Assembly: GCA_018714645.1 (NCBI GenBank)
Contig: DVND01000025.1
Coordinates: 1 to 9,994, forward strand
Length of the DNA: 9,994 nucleotides
DNA from: Candidatus Avimonoglobus intestinipullorum
GTDB lineage: Bacteria; Bacillota; Clostridia; UBA1381
Reading direction: 5' to 3'
The notes beneath the pieces are model-generated. The model made no database searches. It saw only the letters and a list, made by a program, of their open reading frames with translations, and had not been told where the DNA came from. The position numbers and the translations under genes were made by a program. This document shows positions 1 to 5,917 of the stretch, in pieces; the first letter of the stretch is position 1, and each line of letters starts with the position of its first letter.

Positions 1-21
1 GCGTCAAACCATTTGAAAAGG

Positions 22-56
22 AAAAACCCCGGAAACCGCGTAGTTCCGGGGTTTTT
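22..56 (-). terminator. Intrinsic terminator after rplM-rpsI
   Basis: A perfect 13-bp inverted repeat (22-34 against 44-56) encloses a 9-nt loop. The GC core is CCCCGG/CCGGGG, and the outer part is five A facing five T, so either strand would give a hairpin followed by a U-run. It starts 18 bp past the rpsI stop, which makes it the natural end of the ribosomal protein operon. Its symmetry means it could also stop transcription arriving from the left on the plus strand. Confidence 0.93.
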
Positions 57-74
57 GACCACTTTTGATAAAGT

Positions 75-470
75 TTAGCGCTTGCTGAACTGCGGAGCGC
101 GACGGGCAGCCTTGAGGCCGTATTTCTTACGTTCTTTCATTCTGGAATCCCTGGTCAGGAAGCCTGCCGCTTTCAAATCCGCGCGGAACGCGTCTGAATC
201 TACTTCCAGCAATGCGCGGGCGATCCCGTGACGGATTGCGCCGGCCTGGCCTGTAAAACCGCCGCCTTCCACTTTTGTGATGACATCAAATTTATCGGTG
301 GTGTTTGTGAGCGTCAGCGGCTGGCGGACGATGACCTTCAGCGTGTCGAGGCCGAAATAATCGTCAATGTCCCTGCCGTTTATTGTAATTTTACCATTGC
401 CCGGAACCAAACGGACACGCGCAACGGAAGATTTTCTTCTGCCTGTGCCATAGTATTGTTCTTTTGCCAT
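75..470 (-). CDS. rpsI: 30S ribosomal protein S9
   Basis: This gene encodes small-subunit ribosomal protein S9 (uS9), 131 residues, the normal bacterial length. The family signature GxGGxxGQxxAIRHGIARAL is visible around residues 69-87 as GGGFTGQAGAIRHGIARALL. The N-terminus has the typical YYGTGRRKSSVARVRL segment. The C-terminus is basic and ends in FSKR, the tail that reaches the P-site tRNA in the assembled 30S subunit. The ATG at 468-470 follows a strong GGAGG site. It lies 14 bp after rplM, in the usual rplM-rpsI order, so the two are almost certainly co-transcribed and translationally coupled. Nothing is unusual in the protein. Confidence 0.98.
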   Translation of the reverse strand: MAKEQYYGTGRRKSSVARVRLVPGNGKITINGRDIDDYFGLDTLKVIVRQPLTLTNTTDKFDVITKVEGGGFTGQAGAIRHGIARALLEVDSDAFRADLKAAGFLTRDSRMKERKKYGLKAARRAPQFSKR

Positions 471-477
471 GTTTAAT

Positions 478-487
478 CTCCTCCTTA
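478..487 (-). promoter_or_regulatory. rpsI ribosome binding site overlapping rplM stop
   Basis: Read on the minus strand this is TAAGGAGGAG. The rplM stop codon TAA is the first part of a near-perfect Shine-Dalgarno sequence, about 8 nt before the rpsI ATG. A ribosome ending on rplM would sit on the rpsI start region, which suits equimolar synthesis of L13 and S9. Confidence 0.85.
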
Positions 488-922
488 TTTAATTTCGCGC
501 GTCCAAGCTTCTGGTTTCTGCGCTTCGTGCTTATGTTCCGCACCCTTGTAAACGCGGAGCCGCGTCAATGCCTTTCTTCCGATGGTGTTGTTCGGGAGCA
601 TGCCCTTGACAGCGTACATCACGGCGTCCTGCGGCTTTTCAGCCATCAGCTTGTCATAGTGGATTTCCTTGATGCCGCCGACCCAGCCGGTGTGGTAATA
701 ACGCACCTTCTGGTTCAGCTTGTTCCCCGTCAGAACAATTTTTTCCGCGTTGATGATAATTACATGATCACCGCAGTCCACGTTCGGGGTGTAGGTGGGG
801 AGATGTTTTCCTCTTAAAATGCTTGCTGCTTGGGAAGCGACTCTTCCGAGCGGCTTGTTCGCAGCGTCAATGATGTACCATTTTCTCTCTATTTCCTGTG
901 GTTTCGCTATAAAGCTCTTCAT
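485..922 (-). CDS. rplM: 50S ribosomal protein L13
   Basis: This gene encodes large-subunit protein L13 (uL13), an early-binding assembly protein of the 50S subunit. It has 145 residues, the usual length for the family. Recognisable parts are the N-terminal WYIIDAANKPLGRVAS segment, the GKHLPTYTPNVDCGDHVIIINA stretch (about residues 38-59), and the YHTGWVGGIKE and GMLPNNTIGRKALTRLRVYKG signatures further on. The start ATG (920-922) has an AAAGGAGG site nine or so bases upstream. It is first in the operon with rpsI and is driven by the promoter at 997-1025. L13 autoregulates its operon in several bacteria, which is relevant to the leader noted upstream. Confidence 0.98.
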   Translation of the reverse strand: MKSFIAKPQEIERKWYIIDAANKPLGRVASQAASILRGKHLPTYTPNVDCGDHVIIINAEKIVLTGNKLNQKVRYYHTGWVGGIKEIHYDKLMAEKPQDAVMYAVKGMLPNNTIGRKALTRLRVYKGAEHKHEAQKPEAWTREIK

Positions 923-990
923 TGAACTGTGCCTCCTTTAAAAACGATTGTAAACATTCGGCCTGTTTTTTCCATCATTTCAAGCCTGCG
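923..990 (-). promoter_or_regulatory. 5' leader of rplM mRNA
   Basis: From the likely start point near 990 the transcript has about 68 nt before the rplM ATG. It contains the AAAGGAGG site at 932-939 and a quasi-palindrome at 945-960 (CGA/TCG ends, one A-A mismatch, tight AT loop). Many Firmicutes carry an L13-binding leader structure at this place (Rfam family L13_leader). I cannot confirm a match by eye, so the autoregulatory role is inference from position. Confidence 0.35.
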
Positions 991-1020
991 AGAATTATTG
1001 TACTACGAACCTTGCAGGCT
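983..1020. repeat. Inverted repeat spanning the rplM promoter
   Basis: AGCCTGC at 983-989 is the exact reverse complement of GCAGGCT at 1014-1020, with 24 bp between. One arm lies in the spacer next to the -35 box and the other at about the transcription start, so the repeat brackets the -10 element. The geometry would suit a dimeric or looping regulator, but 7-bp arms can arise by chance and no family is recognised. Confidence 0.5.
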
Positions 1021-1025
1021 GTCAA
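997..1025 (-). promoter_or_regulatory. Sigma-A type promoter of rplM-rpsI
   Basis: On the minus strand TTGACA (1020-1025, perfect -35) is followed by exactly 17 bp and then TACAAT (997-1002, five of six matches to the -10 consensus). Transcription should start near 990. The strength fits a ribosomal protein operon. Confidence 0.88.
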
Positions 1026-1028
1026 GAG

Positions 1029-1052
1029 TTTTTTTGAAAAAAATTAATATAA
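1029..1052 (-). promoter_or_regulatory. A/T-tract upstream element of rplM promoter
   Basis: Directly upstream of the -35 box are seven A then, after one C, seven T (minus strand), continuing into more AT-rich sequence. Position and composition match UP elements bound by the alpha subunit of RNA polymerase at strong stable-RNA and ribosomal promoters. The role is inferred from position. Confidence 0.5.
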
Positions 1053-1110
1053 CAATCACTATCTTCTAAATACGCTGTTTTTCTTGTGATATCTCCCGAA
1101 TACTCGTTTT

Positions 1111-1773
1111 CTATTTTCGCTTATCAGCTAAAATTTGCAAAAGCTCCTGCGGCTTTTTGACGATATGCGCTGCGCCGGCCCGGCGCAGTTCTGCCGCGTC
1201 CCGGAACCCCCACAGTACGCCGATGGGGAGCATGCCTGCATTTTTCCCGGTGGCAATGTCGACGGAGGTATCGCCCACAAACGTGCATTCCGCCGGCGAT
1301 ACGCCCAGTTCCTCCGCCACCATACGGGCAACGGCGGGATCGGGTTTCATAGGGTATCCGGGCCGCTGTCCGTATACAATATCAAAGCGGTTGCCGAAAA
1401 CGGCCTGCACCACCATTTTTGTCACATTATGCGGCTTGTTGGACAATACGGCGGTTTTCAGGCCGTTTTCCTGCAAATTTGTCAACAATTCCGGAATACC
1501 GTCATAGGGGACGGTACCGTGGAGGACGTCCGCCTCGTAGGCGGTGTCATAAGCGATGCCCACATTTTGGTAATTTTCGGCGGTATCCGCGCCATGCTCC
1601 GCCAACATGCGGTGGATCAGCAAATCCCGCCCGTCGCCCACCAGATACCGGTAACGTTCCGTGGGGATGGGAGGGAATCCGAATTTACCCAGGGCGCAAT
1701 TCCCGAAATGGGCGATGGTGGAGAGGGTGTCCGTCAGGGTGCCGTCCAGATCAAACAATACTGCTTTTATCAT
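1111..1773 (-). CDS. HAD-superfamily hydrolase, phosphoglycolate phosphatase type
   Basis: This is a cytoplasmic Mg-dependent phosphatase of 220 residues with all four haloacid dehalogenase motifs. Motif I is DLDGT (residues 8-12, nucleophile D8). Motif II is S111 in LSNKP. Motif III is K143 in MKPDP. Motif IV is GDTSVDI with acidic D168 and D172. An alpha-helical cap lies between about residues 15 and 90. The closest known type is Gph/PpaX, which removes phosphate from 2-phosphoglycolate formed during DNA repair, or hydrolyses pyrophosphate in the PpaX branch. The substrate cannot be read from the sequence, so I leave the symbol blank. It is divergent from feoA with overlapping promoters. 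The ATG at 1771-1773 has AAAGGA about 11 bases upstream, which is rather distant. No clear terminator follows, so some read-through toward rplM is possible. Confidence 0.92.
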   Translation of the reverse strand: MIKAVLFDLDGTLTDTLSTIAHFGNCALGKFGFPPIPTERYRYLVGDGRDLLIHRMLAEHGADTAENYQNVGIAYDTAYEADVLHGTVPYDGIPELLTNLQENGLKTAVLSNKPHNVTKMVVQAVFGNRFDIVYGQRPGYPMKPDPAVARMVAEELGVSPAECTFVGDTSVDIATGKNAGMLPIGVLWGFRDAAELRRAGAAHIVKKPQELLQILADKRK

Positions 1774-1806
1774 AAATTCTCAAATCCTTTCCTGTATTTC
1801 CTTATT

Positions 1807-1835
1807 AATATAGCACATAGTTTTTTTGATGTCAA
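1807..1835 (-). promoter_or_regulatory. Promoter of the HAD phosphatase gene
   Basis: On the minus strand TTGACA (1830-1835, perfect) is followed by 17 bp and TATATT (1807-1812), with a TG one base before the -10 (extended -10). The -35 box sits on the centre of the palindrome at 1817-1844, so a protein bound there would block polymerase. Confidence 0.85.
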
Positions 1836-1844
1836 AAAAACTAT
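1817..1844. promoter_or_regulatory. 28-bp palindrome, probable operator between feo and HAD genes
   Basis: ATAGTTTTTTTGA (1817-1829) and TCAAAAAAACTAT (1832-1844) are perfect reverse complements around a 2-bp centre TG. The repeat covers the -35 element and most of the spacer of the promoters in both directions. It does not resemble the classical Fur box or the Corynebacterium DtxR box as I know them. The adjacent feo genes make a metal-responsive repressor (Fur, DtxR/MntR type) the first guess. The palindrome is seen directly; the operator role is inference. Confidence 0.7.
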
Positions 1845-1853
1845 TGATAAAAT
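1826..1853 (+). promoter_or_regulatory. Probable feo operon promoter
   Basis: TTGATG (1826-1831), a 16-bp spacer and TAAAAT (1848-1853, five of six matches), with a TG extended -10 at 1845-1846. This places it almost symmetrically opposite the HAD promoter about the palindrome centre. An alternative is TTGATA (1844-1849), 17 bp, TAAACT (1867-1872), also with an extended -10 TG. Sequence alone does not decide between them, and both would be affected by a protein on the palindrome. Confidence 0.6.
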
Positions 1854-1910
1854 GCCCCTGGAATGATAAACTTATAAGGAATGCAGTTGGGGTGAATGGA
1901 GGAAGCGGAA

Positions 1911-2141
1911 ATGACATTGAGTGAAGGAAGCATCGGACGCAGCTATCGGATTGGCCGGATCAGCCTGGAGGAACAGGTCACCCGCCGGCTGGAAATGCTG
2001 GGAATGACGGAAGGGACGGACGTGCAGGTGCTGAATAAAAAGCGAAACGGGCCAATGATTATTAAAGTGCGCGGGACGCGGTTTGCGCTGGGGCGCAATT
2101 TTGCCCGTGGGATTTATCTGGAGGGGAACAGCCATGAATAA
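1911..2141 (+). CDS. feoA: Ferrous iron transport protein A
   Basis: FeoA is a small cytoplasmic SH3-like protein that assists the FeoB iron transporter. The predicted product has 76 residues, typical for the family. It opens with MTLSEGSIG, then the ARRLEMLGMTEGT-like helix-turn (RRLEMLGMTEGTDVQVL, about residues 25-41), and the PMIIKVRGTRFALGRNFA strand region. I chose ATG 1911 because GGAGG at 1898-1902 lies 8 bases upstream and the protein then begins as other FeoA proteins do. The in-frame ATG at 1896 would add five residues but has a poorer site. The last 8 bp overlap the start of feoB, so the two are translationally coupled. It is the first gene of the plus-strand operon. Confidence 0.93.
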   Translation: MTLSEGSIGRSYRIGRISLEEQVTRRLEMLGMTEGTDVQVLNKKRNGPMIIKVRGTRFALGRNFARGIYLEGNSHE

Positions 2142-4173
2142 CCATATAAACGTCGCGTTTGCGGGAAACCCGAACTGCGGCAAGACCACGCTGTTCAACG
2201 CCTATACGGGTGCAAAGCTGAAGGTGGCGAACTGGCCCGGCGTGACGGTGGAGAAAAAAGAAGGCGCGGCAAAATACCGGGATCTTGATTTCAAGCTGGT
2301 GGATTTGCCCGGCATCTATTCGCTCACTTCTTATACGATGGAGGAGAAGCTGTCGCGGCAGTACATATTGGAGGACGACGTGGATGTGATCGTCGATGTG
2401 GTGGATGCGTCGAGCCTGGAACGGAACCTGTATCTGACGATTCAGTTGATTGAATTGGGGAAGCCCATGGTGCTGGCGCTGAACATGATGGACATTGTGG
2501 AAGAACGGGGGATGGAGATCGACTTGCACCGCCTGCCGGAAATGCTGGGCATCCCGGTGGTGCCCGTTTCCGCCCGGAAGCGGACGGGGCTGGAGGTATT
2601 GCTCCACGCCGTTGCGCATCACAAAGACTGCCTGCCCCATGGATTTGAGCATCATCATGAACAAGGCAGCCATCCGCATCCCCATCATGAGGAATATGCC
2701 ATGGTATACAGCGACGAGATCGAGGATAAGCTGGATTTGATTATCGAGCGGCTGCAGAACGCGTATCCGGATATGGTGAATTACAGATGGCATGCGATTA
2801 AACTATTGGAGAATGACCAGGAGATGATCAAGAAATATCCCATCCAGACGGCGGATATTCTGGATAGGAGCTATGAATCCGATATCATCAACCAGAAGTA
2901 TGACTTTATCCATGAGATTATCAGCGAGGTGCTCGTCAATAAGGAAGAAAAGAGCGCGGGGACGGACAAAATCGACCGTGTTTTAACGCACCGTATCTGG
3001 GGCGTGCCGATTTTCCTGGCGATTATGGCGGTGGTATTTTTCCTGACGTTTACTGTGGGCGATTGGCTCAAGGGTTATTTTGAAGAAGGCGTAGGATTGG
3101 TTTCTGCGGGCGTTTTACAGTTCCTGGAAGCCATCCACACGGGAGCGATGGTTCAGTCGCTGGTAGTAGACGGCGTTATTGCAGGGGTCGGCGGGGTTTT
3201 GACGTTTTTGCCCAACATTTTTATTCTGTTTTTGGCGTTGGCCTTTTTGGAGGACAGCGGATACATGTCCCGCGTGGCGTATATCATGGATGGGATTATG
3301 GGAAAAATCGGCCTGTCAGGGCGGGCGTTTATCCCAATGCTGTTGGGCTTTGGCTGCAGCGTGCCTGCGGTGATGGCGTCGCGGGCGCTGGAGGACCGGC
3401 GGGACCGCCTGCGGACGATCTTGGTGACGCCGTTTATGTCGTGCAGTGCGCGGCTGCCGGTTTATGTGCTGCTCTCCAGCATGTTTTTTGGGAAATATGC
3501 CATGCTGGCGGCGTATTCCATGTATATCATCGGCGCGGTGGTGGCGATTTTGGTGGAATTGGTGGTCAGCAAGGTGGATAAATCGGCAGGCGGGCACACG
3601 CTGCTGATTGAGCTGCCGGAATATAAGACGCCCAACGGAAGAACCATAGCGATTTATGTCTGGGAAAAGGTTAAGGACTATCTCACCAGAGCCGGGACGG
3701 TTATTTTTGTGGCGTCCGTCATTTTGTGGTTCCTGCTGAACTTTGGTGTAACGGGGCTGGTGGACGATATGTCCCAAAGCTTTGCGGCGATGGCTGGGAA
3801 GTGGCTGGTTCCGGTGATGGCGCCGGCGGGGCTTGGTTACTGGCAGGTTGTGGTGGCGCTGATTTCCGGTATTGCGGCAAAAGAGGTCGTGGTGTCCAGC
3901 ATGAGCGTACTGTATGGCATCACGAATATCGCGTCGGAGACGGGGATGGCGCAGCTGGCGGGCGTTTTGGCGCAGAGCGGCTTTACCGCATTAAACGCCT
4001 ATTCTATGATGCTGTTTTGCCTGCTGTACGTCCCCTGTATCGCGACGATTGCGACCATCAAGCGGGAGACGGCCTCCTGGAAATGGACGCTGGGCGCGGT
4101 ACTGCTGCAATTGGGGACGGCCTGGGTGGTTTCTGTGTTGTTTTATCAAATTGGGCGATTGATTTTGGGGTGA
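2134..4173 (+). CDS. feoB: Ferrous iron transporter FeoB
   Basis: FeoB is the inner membrane Fe(II) importer with an N-terminal GTPase. The product has 679 residues, like the shorter Firmicutes forms. The G motifs are GNPNCGKT (11-18, G1), T38 in GVTVE (G2), DLPG (57-60, G3), NMMD (117-120, G4) and SARK (146-149, G5). A His-rich segment follows at 158-187, then the helical guanine-dissociation-inhibitor region to about 270. The membrane domain starts near residue 290 and holds the two Gate repeats: GCSVPAVMASRAL with C408, and the GIAAKEVVVSSM region near 579-590. The start ATG 2134 has GAGGGGA upstream and overlaps the feoA stop. Longer in-frame starts inside feoA lack such a site. It is followed after 5 bp by a Cys-rich accessory peptide. 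Function is certain at the family level; iron specificity is inferred from feoA linkage. Confidence 0.97.
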   Translation: MNNHINVAFAGNPNCGKTTLFNAYTGAKLKVANWPGVTVEKKEGAAKYRDLDFKLVDLPGIYSLTSYTMEEKLSRQYILEDDVDVIVDVVDASSLERNLYLTIQLIELGKPMVLALNMMDIVEERGMEIDLHRLPEMLGIPVVPVSARKRTGLEVLLHAVAHHKDCLPHGFEHHHEQGSHPHPHHEEYAMVYSDEIEDKLDLIIERLQNAYPDMVNYRWHAIKLLENDQEMIKKYPIQTADILDRSYESDIINQKYDFIHEIISEVLVNKEEKSAGTDKIDRVLTHRIWGVPIFLAIMAVVFFLTFTVGDWLKGYFEEGVGLVSAGVLQFLEAIHTGAMVQSLVVDGVIAGVGGVLTFLPNIFILFLALAFLEDSGYMSRVAYIMDGIMGKIGLSGRAFIPMLLGFGCSVPAVMASRALEDRRDRLRTILVTPFMSCSARLPVYVLLSSMFFGKYAMLAAYSMYIIGAVVAILVELVVSKVDKSAGGHTLLIELPEYKTPNGRTIAIYVWEKVKDYLTRAGTVIFVASVILWFLLNFGVTGLVDDMSQSFAAMAGKWLVPVMAPAGLGYWQVVVALISGIAAKEVVVSSMSVLYGITNIASETGMAQLAGVLAQSGFTALNAYSMMLFCLLYVPCIATIATIKRETASWKWTLGAVLLQLGTAWVVSVLFYQIGRLILG

Positions 4174-4178
4174 TCGAT

Positions 4179-4340
4179 ATGGCGACATATATCATTGGGG
4201 GATTGATCCTCCTGTATGCGGGCATTATTGTGGTGCGGAAAATCCGGGCGTTCCGCCGGGGGCAGTACTGCTCCTGTGGGTGCAGCGGATGCAGCAGGGC
4301 CTGTGCAAAGAAAGGGGAAGGACATGAAAACAGCCGCTGA
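4179..4340 (+). CDS. FeoB-associated Cys-rich membrane peptide
   Basis: This 53-residue peptide has one N-terminal membrane helix (about residues 3-19, IIGGLILLYAGIIVV), a basic stretch RKIRAFRRG, then a short cytoplasmic tail with YCSCGCSGCSRAC. The five cysteines are spaced C-x-C-x-C-x2-C-x3-C, followed by a charged tail ending in ENSR. The layout matches the small FeoB-associated Cys-rich family found directly after feoB in many Firmicutes, sometimes treated as the counterpart of FeoC. It starts 5 bp after feoB and overlaps the next gene by 17 bp. The cysteines could bind iron or an Fe-S cluster, or sense redox state; the role is not established. The ATG follows GGGGTGA, which overlaps the feoB stop. 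Confidence 0.85.
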   Translation: MATYIIGGLILLYAGIIVVRKIRAFRRGQYCSCGCSGCSRACAKKGEGHENSR

Positions 4341-5580
4341 GGCCATGGGGTCTATCAAAAAATATACGTTGGCCTTTATCCGCTGGGTGGTTGTGGCAGG
4401 CGTTACAGGCGCGGTATGCGGCGTGCTTGGAGCGGTTTTCTACAAGGCGGTGGATTGGGCTACGGCAGTGCGGACGGCAAACAGTTATATTATCGGATTG
4501 CTGCCTTTGGCGGGCCTGTTGATTGTCTGGATGTATAAACGGTTCCACATGCTGGAAAATACAGGGACGAACAATGTGATTTCCTCTATCCGGACCAATG
4601 AGGAGGTGCCGCTGGCATTGGCGCCGTTGATTTTCATCGGGACCGTCCTCACGCATCTGTTCGGCGGCTCTGCCGGCAGGGAAGGGGCGGCGCTGCAACT
4701 GGGCGGCAGCGTGGGTTATCGCGTAGGGCGGCTGTTCCGCCTGCCGGAAAAGGATAAAAATTTAGTGGTGATGTGCGGGATGGCGGGGCTGTTTTCGGCA
4801 TTATTCGGGACGCCGCTGACCGCGACCATTTTCTCGATGGAGGTCATCAGCGTGGGGGTGTTCCACTACGCGGGCTTTCTGCCCTGCCTGACCTCGTCCG
4901 TAATTGCTTACGGCATCGCCGTAGCAACCGGTGCTGCGCCGGTGCGGTTCATCTTATCGGACATCCCGCAGATATCGGTGGGGGCTTTTATTCAAGTGGG
5001 CGTGCTGAGTGTACTTTGTGCATTGGTGAGCATTTTGTTTTGCATTGCCATGCATTATTTTACCCATCTGGCAAAACAGCATATTCCCAATCATTATGTC
5101 CGGATTTTTACCGGAGGGATGGTCATTGTGCTCCTGACGATTTTACTGGGGACGGAGTATAATGGTGCAGGCATGGATACAATAAAACGGGCGGTATCCG
5201 GCGGCGATGTGGCGGGATATGCATTTTTATTAAAAATAGTGTTCACGGTGGTGACCATCGGCGTGGGCTACCGCGGCGGGGAGATTGTCCCCACGTTTTT
5301 CATTGGCGCGGCTTTCGGCAGCGCGGCGGGCGGCCTGCTGGGGCTGGATCCCGGCTTTGCCGCAGCGCTGGGCATGGTGGCGCTGTTCTGCGGCGTGGTG
5401 AACTGCCCGATTGCATCCCTGATGCTGGCCATTGAGGTGTTTGGTGCACAGGGGCTGTTGTTTTTTGCGGCCGCATGCAGCATCAGCTATATGCTGTCGG
5501 GCTATTATGGGCTGTATTCCAGCCAGAAAATTGTCTATTCTAAAATACGGGCGGAATATATCAACCGTTCCGCCGAATGA
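4324..5580 (+). CDS. CLC-family anion transporter, possibly CLC-F-like
   Basis: This is a polytopic membrane protein of 418 residues, without CBS domains. CLC signatures are present: GREG (118-121) with gating glutamate E120, the FSMEV helix end (170-174), and GGEIVPTFFIGAAFG (from 318, with E320-P323). The canonical GSGIP chloride filter is replaced by GTNNV (81-85). The position of the inner proton glutamate of E. coli ClcA (E203) appears to be V174, preceded by E173. The phrases GTVLTHLFGGSAGREG and GGExxPxFFIG, as I recall them, are closest to bacterial CLC-F fluoride/proton antiporters, so fluoride or mixed anion export is plausible. No fluoride riboswitch is seen nearby. I chose ATG 4324 because AAAGGGG lies 6 bases upstream; an upstream start would run through the peptide gene. 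It sits inside the feo operon, which is not a standard position for CLC genes as far as I know. Confidence 0.9.
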   Translation: MKTAAEAMGSIKKYTLAFIRWVVVAGVTGAVCGVLGAVFYKAVDWATAVRTANSYIIGLLPLAGLLIVWMYKRFHMLENTGTNNVISSIRTNEEVPLALAPLIFIGTVLTHLFGGSAGREGAALQLGGSVGYRVGRLFRLPEKDKNLVVMCGMAGLFSALFGTPLTATIFSMEVISVGVFHYAGFLPCLTSSVIAYGIAVATGAAPVRFILSDIPQISVGAFIQVGVLSVLCALVSILFCIAMHYFTHLAKQHIPNHYVRIFTGGMVIVLLTILLGTEYNGAGMDTIKRAVSGGDVAGYAFLLKIVFTVVTIGVGYRGGEIVPTFFIGAAFGSAAGGLLGLDPGFAAALGMVALFCGVVNCPIASLMLAIEVFGAQGLLFFAAACSISYMLSGYYGLYSSQKIVYSKIRAEYINRSAE

Positions 5581-5600
5581 TACATAAAGAGGAGAAACAT

Positions 5601-5903
5601 ATGATTACCAGTAAACAACGGGCATATTTGAGAAAGCTGGCAAACGGGATGGAGCCGATTTTCCAGATCGGGAAAGGCGGCATATCGGACGAATTGCTGG
5701 TGCAATTGGAGCGGGCATTAGAGGCACGGGAATTGATAAAGGTGCATATTTTGGAGACAGCGCTGCTGGATACAAAGACGGTATGCAATGAAATTGCCGG
5801 GCGGCTGCAGGCGGAGCCGGTGCAGGCAATCGGCTCCAAATTTGTGTTGTACCGCAAGGCGCAACAGGAACAGAACCGTAAAATTGAACTGCCGCGGAAA
5901 TAG
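5601..5903 (+). CDS. yhbY: YhbY/YqeI-type ribosome assembly RNA-binding protein
   Basis: This is a 100-residue CRM-domain (KH-like) RNA-binding protein of the YhbY/YqeI family, associated with pre-50S particles during ribosome assembly. It begins MITSKQRAYLRKLANGMEP and carries the family loop GKGG at residues 24-27 (FQIGKGGIS). The C-terminal strand IGSKFVLYRKAQ is also typical. I chose ATG 5601 because AAAGAGGAG (5586-5594) lies 6 bases before it. The ATG at 5577 overlaps the stop of the preceding CLC gene (ATGA) but has no ribosome binding site and would add eight atypical residues. The gap to the CLC gene is only 20 bp. The next gene is nadD, matching the common yhbY-nadD-yqeK-rsfS cluster, though the obg gene often found just upstream is absent. 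Confidence 0.94.
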   Translation: MITSKQRAYLRKLANGMEPIFQIGKGGISDELLVQLERALEARELIKVHILETALLDTKTVCNEIAGRLQAEPVQAIGSKFVLYRKAQQEQNRKIELPRK

Positions 5904-5909
5904 AAGGAG
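5904..5909 (+). promoter_or_regulatory. Ribosome binding site fixing a TTG start for nadD-yqeK
   Basis: AAGGAG lies 8 bases before the TTG at 5918, which is the codon that aligns with the family start (RKIGLMGGTF). An in-frame GTG at 5909 overlaps the site itself and so cannot be the start it serves. Confidence 0.75.
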
Positions 5910-5917
5910 TGAAACCA

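Noticed and set aside
1029..1043. Seven T, one G, seven A as a terminator of the HAD transcript
   Set aside because: A hairpin of only A-T pairs with a one-base loop is not stable and has no GC stem. It fits an upstream promoter element better.
1135..1866. Long open frame on the plus strand opposite the HAD phosphatase gene
   Set aside because: It is fully antisense to a gene with complete catalytic motifs, has no recognisable domain, and lacks a convincing ribosome binding site.
2062..2793. Minus-strand open frame opposite feoA/feoB
   Set aside because: It is a shadow of feoB; its composition reflects the antisense reading, and it has no start signals.
4216..4323. N-terminal extension of the CLC protein
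   Set aside because: It would overlap the Cys-rich peptide gene almost fully, is low in family similarity, and the ATG at 4324 has a strong ribosome binding site.
4174..4323. Fluoride riboswitch that might control the CLC gene
   Set aside because: This region is coding for the Cys-rich peptide, and I see no crcB-type conserved segments here or in the feoA leader.
3726..4340. A 204-residue plus-strand frame ending with the Cys-rich peptide
   Set aside because: The first 151 residues lie out of frame inside feoB and are Gly/Arg-rich nonsense. Only the last 53 residues, from ATG 4179, match a real family.
5577..5600. ATG overlapping the CLC stop as the yhbY start
   Set aside because: No ribosome binding site precedes it. 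The ATG at 5601 has AAAGAGGAG at good spacing and gives the family N-terminus.
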